A program made the position numbers and the translations under genes. From the NCBI GenBank assembly GCA_036426205.1, contig CM071587.1, forward strand, positions 2,835,701-2,899,700: 64,000 bases of DNA. The letters run 5' to 3'. Below the pieces are notes generated by a model. That model ran no database searches. It worked only from the letters and a program-made list of their open reading frames with translations, and was not told the DNA's origin. This document shows, one piece after another, positions 1 through 12,590 of this stretch; position 1 is the stretch's first letter, and every line of letters starts with the position of its first letter. Source of the stretch: Ascaphus truei. Lineage: Eukaryota; Chordata; Amphibia; Anura; Ascaphidae.

Positions 1-101
1 TGTAGCTGGCAGGCCCCGGCTGCAGCGTGAGATGGGAGGATGACGCGGAGCGCGTGCTCCGTCAGGCACGCAGCTTCCCCCGAGCACGCGCCGCCACTCG
101 C

Positions 102-113
102 ATGAATATTCAT
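102..113. promoter_or_regulatory. Perfect 12-bp palindrome resembling a POU-dimer site
   Basis: ATGAATATTCAT is its own reverse complement and resembles the palindromic (MORE-type) dimer sites bound by POU factors. It is followed at 114-145 by ATTGG, GATTAAAG and CAATTAACTA, which look like CCAAT and homeodomain-type cores. It lies just downstream of a GC-rich stretch (1-100). No gene is recognisable next to it inside the window. The regulatory role is inference from motif shape only. Confidence 0.25.
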
Positions 114-467
114 TGGCCTGATTAAAGCAAAGTCAATTAACTACTTGACTGCTCGTGTCCCCCCCCTCCCCTCCCCCTTCGCCTTTCTTCTCTCTTATCC
201 CCTTCGGGGCAGTAGTGGAAATACACGTTGCCGGCGCGTGTTACAGGCGCACCCCCGGGGTTCAGCAGTTTGCCAGCAGGGAAGCAGTTAATTAAAGAGA
301 GATTCCCCCCCCCCCTCCTTCAGTTTTCCATCTTCCTTTTTAATTTATTGTGTTGTATTAAACATGATTTCACCGGATTACAATACACTTAATTAGTGGC
401 ATATATCTATATGTATGCGCTCCATATTGTTCCTGAAATGTGTTTTCTCTCAAATCAAATCTCTCTC

Positions 468-477
468 TTTTTTTTTT

Positions 478-519
<42 letters not shown>

Positions 520-780
520 CCTCCCTCTCTCCCTCTCCCTCTCTCCCCTCTCCCCCTCTCTCCCTCTCTCCCTCTCTCCCTCTCTCCCTCTCTCCCTTCT
601 CTCCCTCTCTAAAAAAAGAAATAAATCAATACTCCCCCTCTTCCCTCTCTCTTCCCTCTCTCCCCTCTCCCTCTCGTCCCTCTCTCTCCTCTCTCCCTCT
701 CTCCCGTTCTTCATCCCTCTTCTCCCTCTCCCTCTTCTCCCTCTCCCTCTCCCTCCTCCACACACTCTCTCCTCCACACA
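468..780. repeat. CT-rich microsatellite
   Basis: A poly-T run leads into a long (CT)n and then CTCCCTCT-type repeats on the plus strand. All open reading frames here are Ser/Leu/Pro repeats or their Arg/Glu antisense and are not genes. Nearby are a 17-base G run (881-897) and G-rich sequence to about 1,010. Positions 1-467 and 1,011-1,540 show nothing else I recognise. Confidence 0.9.
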
Positions 781-1548
781 CATACATATACCAGACTTCA
801 TTGTACTTGCTAATAACACAATATCACTGAGCCTATTTTGGTGAGAGAACAGTTTTCTATCTCTCCCTGGAGTGAGGCACGGGGGGGGGGGGGGGGGTGG
901 GGAGATATGTGCTGAGGGGGGAAGGGCGGGAGCGAGAGAGTGATTGACCCAGGCGGGGGGGAGTATTTCTGGGGGAAAGAGGGTGCCGGGGGGGGAACGT
1001 GTAGAGATTGAGGAACAAACATCCAGCACAATCACCCTGTGAGGACAGCACACACAGTAAGCACTAACATGAGGAGCCGACAGCACGCCCATCATACATT
1101 TCAGCGACGTCACTACTGATGATTCTTCACACAACTCAGGGGCAGACACTCACACTGATGAGCAGCACACACTCAGGCAGCACTCACAGTGATGAGCAGC
1201 ACACTCAGGCAGACATGCTGCTGATACCCTGTGCATGCTTCATGCAGCCCTAGATGTATCGTGGGCGCGACTGCGATGAGATAACCCTTAGGAAAATTCA
1301 ACGCGGCCGTTATCTGGGATATAAAAATAATTACATAAAAGGTCCTTCATGAAGAAATGACGTAGGTGGGGGGGGAAAAAATACGGTGAAGAGGGGAGGA
1401 GGGGGCAGAGAAGGAGAAAAATCACAAAGCACTCAAGTGGAAAAAGAAGAAAGGAGAGCAAAACAAAGAAAAACAATGAGTAAAAAAAAAGATTAAAAAA
1501 ATGAAAAAAAAACCCACACAACCCCCCACAGCCAAAAAGAAAAACCCA

Positions 1549-1563
1549 CCACACACACACACA

Positions 1564-1595
<32 letters not shown>
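1549..1595. repeat. (AC)n microsatellite
   Basis: A nearly uninterrupted CA/AC dinucleotide repeat, preceded by an A-rich stretch at 1,470-1,540. No gene is seen around it; 1,600-2,210 is unremarkable non-coding sequence. Confidence 0.9.
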
Positions 1596-1598
<3 letters not shown>

Positions 1599-2214
1599 TT
1601 TTGTTTCGTGTGTAATGTCCTTACTGGCTTACTTACTTTTTTTAGCCTTGTTTAGTTTCTATTTCAAGGGCGCTTGTTTCATCTCGACTATTTCTGACGT
1701 TCTGTTTTCCAGCTGAACAAAGAATTTAGACTTGCAACACATCCCCCGTCTTATTTATTCCAGTCTCCCCAACACTGGCCAAACCCCGTACCACAGACTG
1801 CACCCCCATTTATTTTCATTGATACATGAAGTGCTGTTTTTTTCCATTGGTTTTGCCCCAGTTTTGCACATACGCCTCTCTATTTGTCTCTGTATTTGAG
1901 AGTAACGGGAAAGGTGAGACGTGGTATAGACAAATGCGCTTTAAAAGACACAGCAGCAGGGGTTGGTGTGTAATCAGGGGAAGGAGGTGTGCGCAGTGTG
2001 TGGGGTTAGTTATGTGTGCGACAATGGGATTACAGTATATATAAGTATTATCAATAGGAAAAATAGAGTCATGCAATGAATTTGGCATTTATAAGCAATG
2101 TGTATATTCCTAACCAGCTCTTATGCATGTTAATCCGGCTGAGAAAAGACAAATGAGACTTATACTGAGAACCGTGAGGACTGCATTTGTATCTAGCATG
2201 GCAATGCAGCTGTT

Positions 2215-2605
2215 GTGGGCACGTTGTCTGGGGTGTGTGTGGTGTGGGTTTGTTGGGTGTGTGTGTTGTGTGATGTGGGTGTGTGTGTGGTGTGTGTGTG
2301 TGCATGGTTGTGTGTGATGCTGCCTGGGTGCTGTGTGCGGTGTGCACGTGTCTGTGTGTGTCTGTGTGCCTCCATTTGTTGCTATTGTTGTCAATTTGAT
2401 TCTCGTGTGTTTGTGTGTGTGTGTGGTTTTGGCATGGTGACTCCATGTGTGTCTTTGTGTGCTGTGTGTGCTGTGTGTGTGTGTGCATGTGCCCATGGTT
2501 GTATCTTTGTTTGTGACTGTGTGTTGTGTGTTGTGAATTTGCCATTATTTGTGTGATTTGTGTTGTGTGTGTGTGTGTGTGTGTGCTGGTGTGTTGTGGT
2601 GTGCG
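2215..2605. repeat. Imperfect TG-rich repeat
   Basis: Degenerate (TG)n with TGTGTG blocks broken by short unique stretches. It yields long Cys/Val or His/Thr frames on the two strands, which are artefacts of the dinucleotide composition. Confidence 0.85.
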
Positions 2606-2884
2606 GCGTGGTTCGCCCCTGTTTGTTTGTTGTCGCTCTTTGTTTTTTTTTGCCCCTGGTGTAGCTTGGCCCCCGGTCGTCGTCTCCCTCTTTTCTTTAG
2701 CTTATATTTCCGAGTTCATGCACCCCCTCATGCTTCTCATCCTTTGTTTTTGGTCCCCTCTTCTGTTTCTGCCTTGGTATAAAGGAGCCACAACTCCGAA
2801 GCAAAAAACGGGCCCGCGAATGCAGCAAAGTCCCGACAAGACTGGGCGACGAGCCCTAGAATCCATACTCGAGAGACCCCATAA

Positions 2885-4505
2885 CGGAGAAGGAGGGGGG
2901 GGATGAGGCTGAAGAAAGAATGGAGGGACCGAATGTCCGGGACAGCCAAGAGGGGGCGCCCACCGCTCGCAAGCGGCTATGAGGTCAAGAAGGTAAAACA
3001 GGACCACAATTACAGTAAAGAGAGGAAGGGAAGGTGCACCAGTCTACACAGGAATAAAAGGAAGCCAAACCCGCATGGGGGAGGGGGGGGGCAACGAGCA
3101 GTAGAAACGACGGAGCACAGGAAGCGGAGAACCATCGATAGAGAGGACACAAGGAGGGGCGAGGAGGGGGGTAGCATCTAGAGCATGAGAAAAGATGGGA
3201 GGGTTAAATTGAGCGGAAATACTGGAGGTACGGTAAAAGGGAGTCGGATAAAAGTGGGAAAGAGGGTACCCGGATGTGGGTAAAGGTGGCGAAAGAAATG
3301 GAGGGGGGTGGGAATTCGAGGAAGGGGATGCAGCTTCTGAGGGGTGTAGAGAGGACCTGGAAAAGTAAGAGGAGGAGGGGTGGCTAAATGTGGGGGAGCG
3401 GAGGAGAGGATAGGTTGCGTGGAGCAGAAGGGAACGCACGAAGGGAAGGGAGAGGGGGCGCACCGAGGGGCTACCACACTGCCGAAGGAGAGGTAATAGG
3501 GGGGAAGTCATGGGGAAGAATACGGGCGAAAGGACGATACAATCACAGGAATGACAAGGGACAGGAAAAGGCGGGGAATAAAAAAATACGGGGGTGCAGC
3601 CCTTAGCGCAGGGAAACTGCGTGGGGGCAAGGGACGTAGTCCAGCGCAAAGGAAGGAAGGGAAAGGAAAAAAAGAAAATAGGAAATATCGATGTGTGAGT
3701 GAGGCGGAAAGGGGGATAGAGGAGTATAAGAATAAAAAAGAAGGGGGCGGGAAAGGAGGGAGGAAGGTAGCGGGGGCAGGGCCGTGCCAGCGGTGGAGGG
3801 AGAAAGGGAGAAGAGTGTGACAGAGGAAACTGGCATAGGTGGGGGGGGCGCTCGAACGCAACAGTTGGGGCCAGGCATAGAGGGAATATTGTATTCAACG
3901 GGGGAGAGTGCCGATTGAAGAGGTAGGAAAGGGAGAGGGAAGGGGCGGGCGGAGGGGAGAGGAGGATGGGGGGAGGGGGCGAGTGTTCGCCAAGCGTTCA
4001 AACAACGGACCGTCGACCGGCGGTGGGGGGGGGGTGAGCGGGGAAGCGGAAGAACAGAGAGGGCGTGTTTGAGGAAGAGCCATGACCAATGCTGTGGGCA
4101 AAGTGGAAAGGGTACGAGAAGCGCCAAAAGAGTAGGCAGAATGCTCGGTAAAAGGGCGGTGGGCAGCAACAAAAGAGGGTGAGGAGGGGGGACTGTGGAG
4201 GAGAAAAAAGCATGGAATGCTGTAGGTAGGTTGGGACGGAGCCAAGAACGTGTGGAGGAAACTAGTAAAGTGGAGTAGCAATTGACGTGGTAGCGAGGCA
4301 AGGAGGTAAGGAAGAGGGTGAAAAACAAAAGGAAGGGGAAGAGTCTTGGGAAGAGAGGGAAGGGAGGGCAGTGAGTAGGTGGCAGAAGGGAAGCAGAGGG
4401 AGGGGGAGGAGATGTAGAGAAGGATCCGAGGGACGGTGGAAAGGGACGATAGAGGTTTAGGGTCGGAGGGAGGAACAAAGGGGCGTAAGGACCAGAACTT
4501 GGGGT
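2885..4505. repeat. 1.6-kb purine-rich (polypurine:polypyrimidine) tract
   Basis: From about 2,885 to 4,505 the plus strand is dominated by G and A (GGGAGG, GAAAGG, GGGGG motifs) with few pyrimidines, and no short unit repeats perfectly. The long Pro/Ser/Leu frames on the opposite strand (for example 3,603-4,526) follow from this composition and match no family I know. The strand bias begins and ends abruptly. Such tracts can form triplex or G-quadruplex structures, but that is inference here. Confidence 0.7.
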
Positions 4506-4519
4506 GAAAGTTCCGGTTT

Positions 4520-6660
4520 TCACCATTTTTTTGGGTTTTTTATTTTATTTGTTTTATGTTTTTCCCTTGTCTTGTGATAGCGTGTTTGTCATCTCTCGTT
4601 AGCAGAAACAGAAGAATGCACATTGTATTCCCCTTATTTGCACTATTACGGAACGATAACGGTACATATCCTGACAGTATAGGAAGCAGAGAGCTAATTC
4701 TCTCTCTGTGTCTGCACCGTGCACTTTTATCACCTCTCAAAACACAAAACATGGCCAAATATACCCCCTTTGGGCAGTTAAGGAAACAAAGCCGGGGCGA
4801 GAACCGCCTCCATTCCCTCATCCTGACCTTCTAATTAAACATGATCTTCTCACGTCGAAACAGGAGTGTAGTTTAGAGGCCTCATGCTCGAGCAGGTGGC
4901 TGATGTATTTCTGTATCTGTTCCACTGATCCGGAAATATATCCTCCACCTCACCACCCAATTCAAAACAATGCCTGAAAACAGTAATTGGATGGATGCGT
5001 GGGATCCCCTAGTCAGATCCGGTGGTGCTGTCCCTCACCCACACACATTACCTCTCTCACAGCACTGAAGCAGTTAAGCAAAATCTAGTTGTCCGTGTGG
5101 CCTTAATTGCCTTCAACCACCCACAGACGGAAGACCGTCCAGTAAGCGGAGGAATGAGTAAAGGCGTACAATGGTGCACCGGCTGAGCGGGTCGTGGGTA
5201 AGGCGGAGTGAGTACTGCGTCCTAGAGGGAATTTGACTCTGAGGAAAAAGGTAGAGAAAGAACAAAGGCGAGCACGAGAGACACGATGACTCTCGTCCCA
5301 ATGTTCGCGATCGGGGCTTTCTCGCTTATAATGTTTCTTCTTGAGCAGTTGCTAGTTGTTTTTTTCTCCCTCTTTCTCCACTTAGTAAGAAAAAGAGTTA
5401 GTGAGAAAGATTAAGGGCGTTTTCCCCTCAAGGCACAAAAGTTGGAAATAAAACCTTTTTTCTAAACCCAGGGATTCCCTTCTTGAAAAAAAGTAGCTGT
5501 GTTTGTAGGTACACAACATAACACCATTTGTGGTCGGCTCACATGGCAGTGAAGATTGTAATGCTATTGCTGTTGCTGCACCTCTGCACAGGAGGTTTGC
5601 AAAGTATTGTTTATGTTACCTGTCATTCAGTGAAAGTTCACAGAGAAGCCACAGGGACAAGTACATGCTTGGCAAAACTTCAATATGAATAAAAGGACAT
5701 TAAAAACACAGGGGGAAAGTGAGGGCCAGACACAATATCGCATCGGGTAATACCACTGGGGCTTTATCTATCACAACACTCACAGGTCGTTCTGTTCATG
5801 CACTGTGCAATGTTGGTGCATTAATAGGAATACATTATTATTGCCTATGCAATATACATATATACCGTATATATAGTAGTTACTATTGGTCGTGCAAGTA
5901 GACAGTGTACAGAGTTTACCTACAGAACGATTTAGCCCATTCCTGGCAGGTTAAGAAAGGTGTAATACTTTAGGTTATATTGTGGATATAAAATCCATTA
6001 AGAGGTATGCTTTGTCCATTGTGTGTGTAAACCACAGTGACAAAGTGACATCCCTCCAGTGACAAAACACTTGTCCCCTTTTCCAAGGAGTCTGGTTCTG
6101 CCGAATGCCCCTGCTAATCCCATCCCCCCTTCTCAGGAACAGTAATGAGATAAGGGTAGGGAGTAACACTGCCATCTGTCCTCTGCACTGTAGCCTTGGA
6201 CCGGTCCACGGGTGTTCCTGGTGTGGGGAGTGAGAGATGCAAAGAAGCCGGTGGGTATGAAGGAGAAAGAGAGTAAGCCCTTTGCTAGGAACGCAATTAC
6301 TGTACCGTCAGAGCTGCATGGGTTTAAATACAATTAATGCAATGTGTTGCCATATGCAAAGCTTGAGTGCGGCAGGGGGTCAAGCCCCAGTTCTGAACAG
6401 GGGACTTTTTTGGGGACCTCCATTTCCGAAGTCTCAGTTATTATTTTAATGTCGATGTGCAATGCAACAGTTTTGTTTTATAATTGCAGCAATTTCTCTT
6501 TTTTTTTTAGCTGGGGGAATGTCAAAACATCAGGGGCTTTTCAGGGCTTTGCTAAAATGTTAAAGCCACCCCAGTGCTGTGGGAGGGGTGGTGGGGCCTG
6601 TGGCCTTTGTGTTAACACCTTCACTGCCACAGGGCCAGCAAAACACATTGCAAAGCAATG
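4520..6660. other. Non-coding stretch, nothing recognised
   Basis: Unique-looking sequence of balanced composition. The reading frames are short (under about 110 codons) and show no domain motif. I see no tRNA, splice-flanked conserved exon or clear repeat structure. Confidence 0.5.
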
Positions 6661-6661
6661 A

Positions 6662-8005
6662 TAATACACACAGAGCATTATACATGTAACACAGCTGATA
6701 TAATAAACATGCAGAGTGAAGATACTAACGAACTGTTGAGTGATATAATAACACGCGGAGTGATATAATAACATGCAGTGATGTAATAACACACAGAGTG
6801 ATATAATAGTATGCAGATAGAGTGAATTAATATTACACAGCCCGATATAATCAACTCACAAAAAAGCGAATACTATACATAGTACACAGGGCAATATGTA
6901 ACATGCAAGATATAATACAGAGCTAATATAATCATGCAAGTGATTATAGTTACACAACTGATATATAATAGATCCAGAGCGATATAATTAACATGGAGAG
7001 AATAATAACTAGGCAAACCGCACGCCCCATCGATATCGTCATCTCCACATGCCAGTATCGATATATAACACGCAATGATAAATAAAACAATGCAGAGAGA
7101 TCAATAACATACAGAGTCGATCTAACGCACAAGATGGATATAATAACAACAATAAAGAGTGATATGAACACGCAGAAAAAAGATTCTAATAACAGAGCAT
7201 ATAGCGCAGAAGTGATATAATAACACCAGATGATTATACGGCGCAGGCGATATAATAACACGCAGAGCGATATAACGCGCATGATGCGATAAAATGTGCC
7301 AAGTGATATAATAACTACAATAAAGAGTTTGATATGATAACACGCCGAAAACAACCAGAAGATCCTAATAACAGACGATATAGCGCAGAGCGGATATAAA
7401 TAACCACACAGAGCGTTAACTCAGCGATATATATCAAGCAAGCACAGACGATATAATAACCCAGAGCGATATAACGCGAGAGCGGATATAATAACACGCA
7501 GATGCGATTAACGCCAAGGATCAACGCAGAGCATTAATAACCGCAGAGCGATATAACCGATCGGAATTTACGGTGCAGTGATATAATACAATACATAAAC
7601 AGTAATATGCTAACACGGGGTCAGAAAGATCTAATAACAGAGCGATAATATCGCGCAGAGCGATGATAAATAACATCACAGAGCGATATAATAACACCTA
7701 GATCGCTATAATACACGCATAGCTCGATATAACGCACAGAGCCGATATAATAACACGCAGATGGATATTAGACGCGCAGAGCGATAATAGATAACACCAG
7801 ACCGATATAGTACCCCAGAGCGATATAATGTGCAGTGATATAATAACATACAATAAAGAGTAATATGATAACACGCAGAAAGATCTAATAACAGAGCGAT
7901 ATAGCGCAGAGCGATATAATAACACACAGAGCGATATAATAACACGCAGAGTGATATAATAACACGCAGAGCGATATAATAACACGCAGAGCGTATAACG
8001 CGCGA
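6662..8005. repeat. 20-bp minisatellite, unit GATATAATAACACGCAGAGC
   Basis: Tandem copies of the 20-bp unit run for about 1.3 kb. The copies near 7,860-7,990 are almost identical, while those at 6,700-7,700 are broken by single-base insertions and deletions and by degenerate spacers such as AGATCTAATAACAGAGCG. Stop-free frames across it are repeat artefacts. Confidence 0.9.
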
Positions 8006-8369
8006 GTGTTGCGTGCTCAGGCCCCCTTTAGCGCAGAGGCTTTCCGCAACCTTATTGCTCCTGATACCCGGATATATTTCCAGGACCACACAACCGAAGG
8101 ATCCATCCATCATTTGTGGTAGGGCGAGGCACGTGGAGGGGGAGATGGGTGCAGGGAGTAGTGGTGGAGAGGGGGGAGGGTGTAAGTACGGGACCTACTC
8201 TTTCTGTGACCTATTTTAAAAATATACCAAGAACACAGAGGGTGGAATGAACTGCTCCATTCTGATTGGCTGGAGTGAATATCCATTGCTAAGAGCTCTC
8301 CATGGTACTGAAAGCAGTAAGAGGTTTTTCTGGCAGAAGGTGTAGGGAAAAGTCTCCCTTAAATTATGT

Positions 8370-9565
8370 ATTTGTTGCATATGTGTGCCGTGTGTAAGTG
8401 TGCTGTGTGCCAGGTGTAAGTGTGCTTTGTGTACGTGTGCTGTGTGTACGTGTGCTGTGTGTACGTGTGCTGTGTGTACGTGTGCTGTGTGCTGTGTGCT
8501 ATGTGTAAGCGTGCTGTGTGTAAGTGTGCCTTGTGTAAGTGTGCCGTGTGCTATGTGTAAGGGGTGCGTGCTGTGTGTAAGTGTGCCATGTGCTGTGTGT
8601 ATATTTGCTGTGTGTAAGTATGCTGTGTGCGGTGTGTAAGTGTTCCGTGTGCTTTGTGTAAGTGTGCCATGTGTAAGTGTGCTGTGTGTAAATATGCTGT
8701 TTGTAAGTGTGCTGTTTTTTTTTTAAAATGTACCTTGTGACCTGGTGTTACTGATGGTGTAATGTGTTCGCGTGTACTGTGCTCTGTTACTGTGTCTGTT
8801 GCCATGTGTAAGTGTGTCATGTGCTGTGTGTATGTGTTCTGTGTGTACGTGTGCTGTGTGCTATGTGTAAGCGTGCTGTGTGTAAGTGTGCTTTGTGTAA
8901 GTGTGCCGTGTGCTATGTGTAAGAGTGCTGTGTGTAAGTGTGCCGTGCTGTGTGTCATTGTGTGAATTCCGGTGTGTGTGCATGTGTAAGTGTTCTGTGT
9001 GCTGTGTGTATATTTGCTGTGTGTATATGTGCCGTGTGTAAGTGTGCCATGTGTAAGTGTTCTGTGTGCTGTGTGTACATGTGCCGTGTGCTGTGTGTAA
9101 GTGTGCCATGTGTAAGTGTGCTGTGTGCTGTGTTTACATGTGCTCTGTGTAAATATGCTGTGTGTAAGTGTTCTGTTTGTAAGTGTACCTTGTGCTGTGT
9201 GTAAGTGTTCTGCGTGTACGTGTGTTCTGTGTATGTGTGCTGTGTGCCATGTGTAAGTGTGTCATGTGCTGTGTGTAAGTGTGATGTGTGTAAGTGTGCT
9301 GTGTGCTGTAAATGTGCTGTGTGTCATGTACCATGTGCCGTTTGTAAGTGAGCTGTGTGCTGTGTGTAAGTGTGCTTTTTGGTGTGTGTAAGTGTGCTGT
9401 GTGCCATGTGTAAGTGTGCTGTGTGTAAGTGTGCTGTGTATAAGTGTGCTTTGTGGTGTGTGTAAGTGTGCTGTGTGTAAGTGTGCTGTGTGCCATGTTT
9501 AAGCATGCCATGTGTAAGTGTGTCATGTGTAAGTGTGCCCTGTGTAAGTGTGCTGTGTACTGTAG
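8370..9565. repeat. TGTGTAAGTGTGCTG-type minisatellite
   Basis: About 1.2 kb of 14-17 bp variants built from GTGTGTAAG and TGTGCTG. It makes Cys/Val frames on plus and His/Thr frames on minus, which are artefacts. The 8,006-8,369 interval before it is ordinary non-coding sequence. Confidence 0.9.
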
Positions 9566-10605
9566 ACAGTTACAAAATAACGCTGTGAGGTCTGCAATGT
9601 TTAACACAAGTTACAGGTGCAGGCAGCATCTAACTCATTTTAACGCTACACAGCTCTTAAGATCCTTCTCCCCAAAGTCTGTTTACTGTCCCCTGGGTAT
9701 AATAAAGGGGTTCAAATTTATTGCTACCCTCTTGGGTTAGTTTAACTTCTTCACTGCCGGAGGGTCCAGAAAACCATTGCACGCAATATTGTTTTTGTTT
9801 CCCTTAAATTCCCAAGCACACAAGAACTCCCCCTTGTACCGCGCTGCAGCATATGTCGGTGATTTATAAAAACAAAAACAAAGAACAAAAATAATATTTA
9901 ATTCAGGATGTCCGTCCTGTGTCACTCAACCCCTGGCTGCAGTCTGCGGTGACCCATGCTAGGTGTACTAAACATTAAACTGGAATAGTGCTATTTGGGC
10001 ATTACAGCATGGGAACTTCCAGTGTCCTAAAGTCAATAGAAGTTTCCATATGTGATGTCAGATTGGCATTATCTCACTTTAATGAATAACCCCGGAAGTC
10101 TCTTATATTTGATTCTAACAGACAAGTCAATCAGTGACAGTCTTTGAAGTGATTTATTATTAAAGATATATACCCCCACGGCTATCCGTCCTCTGCTTTC
10201 CTGCTATGTATTTCTATGTATCTTAATTATTAGGCTCAGGAAAAAAACCTAATAATATTTATTTTTTTCTCTACACCACATAAAAATAACAGAAACATCA
10301 GCAGGGGATTCTTTTTCTACCTTTTCTTTGCAGTGATTTAAGTGTGATGGTTTCTACTTACACCCCCAGTATACCACTACTTGTATATTAAGACATGGTC
10401 TCTTTCTTTGTCCCCCCTCCCCCCTAAAAACTCCAATTTATTGGGATAGTGCAAATTGACAGCATACGTTTTTCGTAATTACACCTTTACCTTTCGAAGA
10501 GCTGTAGATTCATTTTATAAAGATTGTATCTTTCTGTTTATGTAACAAAGTACCCCTGCAGAGACTGAATTAGAAGATCGCTGTGCAGCCTACGTTAAAA
10601 AAAGA
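9566..10605. other. Non-coding stretch, nothing recognised
   Basis: AT-leaning sequence with no motif-bearing reading frame, no clear repeat unit and no RNA gene that I can see. Confidence 0.45.
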
Positions 10606-10611
10606 GGGGAG

Positions 10612-10752
10612 AAAGCTGTGGGTTGCATACTGAGATAGCAGCAGCAGAGTGAGAGATGGCTGTGGGTTGCATACTGAGATAGCAGCAGCAGAGTGAGAGA
10701 TGGCTGTGTGTTGCATAGTGAGAGAGCAGATACAGAGTGAGAGATAGCTGTG
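10612..10752. repeat. 44-bp tandem repeat, about three copies
   Basis: The block containing GCTGTGGGTTGCATACTGAG and AGCAGCAGAGTGAGAGAT occurs three times in a row, with slight divergence in the third copy (TGTGTTGCATAGTGAGAGAG). Confidence 0.85.
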
Positions 10753-10924
10753 TGTTAGATGCATGGTGACTGCACCTCCATGTAAAGAAACAATGCATCT
10801 CTTGTAACCTTAGCAACACTCACGTTACTGGGGAGCGCAGAGCTTAACCTTTCAGCTGCCAGAGGGAATGCAATGCTTTCACCTGCAGCCCCATGCAGCA
10901 CCCAACTGAACTAATGACAGTGAT

Positions 10925-12010
10925 ATGTTACATAGTTATATAGTTACATAGTAGATGAGGTTGAAAAAAGACATGCGTCCATCAAGTTCAAGCTATGCTA
11001 AATTTAAACAGATACTTGATCCTATATCTATACTTACTTATTGATCCAGAGGAAGGCAAACCAAAAACCCCAGTGACATATCATCCAATGATATCTCATA
11101 AGGGGAAAAATACATTCCTTCCTGACTTCAAGAATTGGCAATCGGATTAATCCCTGGATCAACATTCTTCCTATTTTTGCTTATTTGGTATATCTCTGTA
11201 TACCTTTCCTTTCTAAAAAGATGTCCAACCTTTTTTTGAACAAATCTATTGTATCTGCCATCACAGTCTCCATGGGTAATGAATACCACACAGTAACTGC
11301 CCTTACTGTAAAGAACCCTTTCCTTTGTTGCTGGTGAAATCTCCTTTCCTCCAACCTTAAGGGGTGACCCAGGTCCATTGTACTGTCCTGGGGAGGAATA
11401 GTTCTTTTGATAGCTCCTTGTCCCTGAATATATTTGTATATAGTTATCATATCCCCTCTTAGATGCCTCTTTTCTAATGTACATAAATCTAATTTAGCTA
11501 GTCTCTCATCATAAATTAGATTGTTCATTCCCTTTATTAATTTGGTGGCTCTTCTCTGCACTCTCTCTAGTTCCATAATGTCTTTTCTAAGGAGTGGTGC
11601 CCAAAATTGTACTCCATATTCAAGATGTGGTCTTACTAATGCTTTATAAAGGGGTATAATTATGTTTACTTCCATTCCATCCATTGTCCGTGTAATGCAA
11701 GATAAGAGCTTGTTTGCCTTTGCAGCTACTGCATGACTTTGGGCACTATTGCTAAGCCTGCCGTCTACAAGCACTCCTAAATCCTTCTCCATCAAGGATT
11801 CCCCCAATTTATCCCCATTTCATTTGTAAGTTGCCTGTTTATTCTTGTTTTCCAAATGCATAACCTTACATTTATCTGTATTAAACCTCATCTGCCATTT
11901 ACCTGCCCACGTTTCCAGTCTCTCCAAGTCTTTCTGGAGAGAAATTACACCCTGCTCTGATTTTACTACCTCACACAATTTAGTGTCATCAGCAAAGATG
12001 GAGACTTTGC
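10925..12010 (-). mobile_element. CR1/L2-type LINE fragment, 3' half of reverse transcriptase plus 3' UTR
   Basis: Read on the minus strand from 12,010, the sequence encodes FADDTKLC (the catalytic FADD box of non-LTR reverse transcriptases). It continues with a KDLERLETWAGKWQ block and, from 11,807, a 208-codon frame containing KDLGVLVDGRLS and YKALVRPHLEYGVQFWAP, which is typical of the C-terminal half of CR1/L2-like ORF2. A stop and a frame change near 11,820-11,835 break the ORF. The 3' end at 10,925-10,995 has the TTACATAG repeats and the GAGGTTGAAAAAAGAC tail typical of this amphibian LINE family. The 5' end, including the endonuclease and the first RT motifs, is missing and is replaced by unrelated sequence at about 12,010. 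Confidence 0.85.
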
Positions 12011-12258
12011 TCTCAGTTGATTAATAGGTTGTGGGGTGTTTTAGATCATTTACCCCTTTTAGTACACTGTCTGCGCTATATAAATAAAAGGTATATATAC
12101 ATACATTATCCTTCTCTCCGTCTTTCTATTCGGTATTTGACATGTAGGAGATGTGAAAAATATCCTAATTCTTATTGGGGCAAACAAGATTACCCGTCCC
12201 TTATAGCAATGAGCGATGCTGTGCAAAATGCAGGCGCAAACTTGTTTAGTTTTTTTTT
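11891..12258 (+). repeat. Left arm of a large inverted repeat
   Basis: This block reappears in reverse complement at 14,267-14,593 and resumes at 15,072. Both copies contain the same junction between LINE sequence (TCTCCATCTTTGC) and an upstream non-LINE segment (CCTATTAATCAACTGAGAGC). They are therefore duplicates of one chimeric unit, not two independent LINE truncations. Confidence 0.85.
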
Positions 12259-12479
12259 ATCCCCACACCATGAGAGTGCCCTATTCATACAGTTTCTTGT
12301 GTCTGTGAAGATGTCAGAGACATTTAGCCCTTATTAATATGCCTGACAGTGCTATGCTGTCTGCTCTCCTGTACAAACCTTGTTGCCATTGACTTGGGAT
12401 GAGCCCGGAATTGATTGCATGCATTGCAGGGAGATCAGGTTAATCCCAATGTAGTCTCAGCTTGTCTGAACATATATGT

Positions 12480-12590
12480 TATTGTCCTTTCCGCCCACAT
12501 TGTACTGCGCTGCGGAATAGGTTGGCACCGTGCAATTAAAATATAATCATTATTATTATTATTATTATTATTATTGTCATTATTTATTGA
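12480..12590. mobile_element. LINE/SINE-type 3' tail with (ATT)n
   Basis: TACTGCGCTGCGGAATAGGT followed by an (ATT)n run at about 12,548-12,577 matches the usual end of L2/CR1-mobilised tails (GCGCTGCGGAATATGTTGGC-type). A related piece is at 13,070-13,100 (GTGAAGCGTCAACATATTCC). Confidence 0.6.

Noticed and set aside
396..844. Ser/Leu and Arg/Glu frames
   Set aside because: Products of the CT microsatellite.
3044..4526. Long Pro/Ser/Leu-rich frames on the minus strand (up to 307 codons)
   Set aside because: They lie entirely in the purine-rich tract, several overlap in different frames, and they show no domain or splice context. The lack of stops follows from composition.
8385..9607. Cys/Val frames (plus) and His/Thr frames (minus)
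   Set aside because: Products of the TGTGTAAG minisatellite; no conserved spacing as in real zinc fingers.
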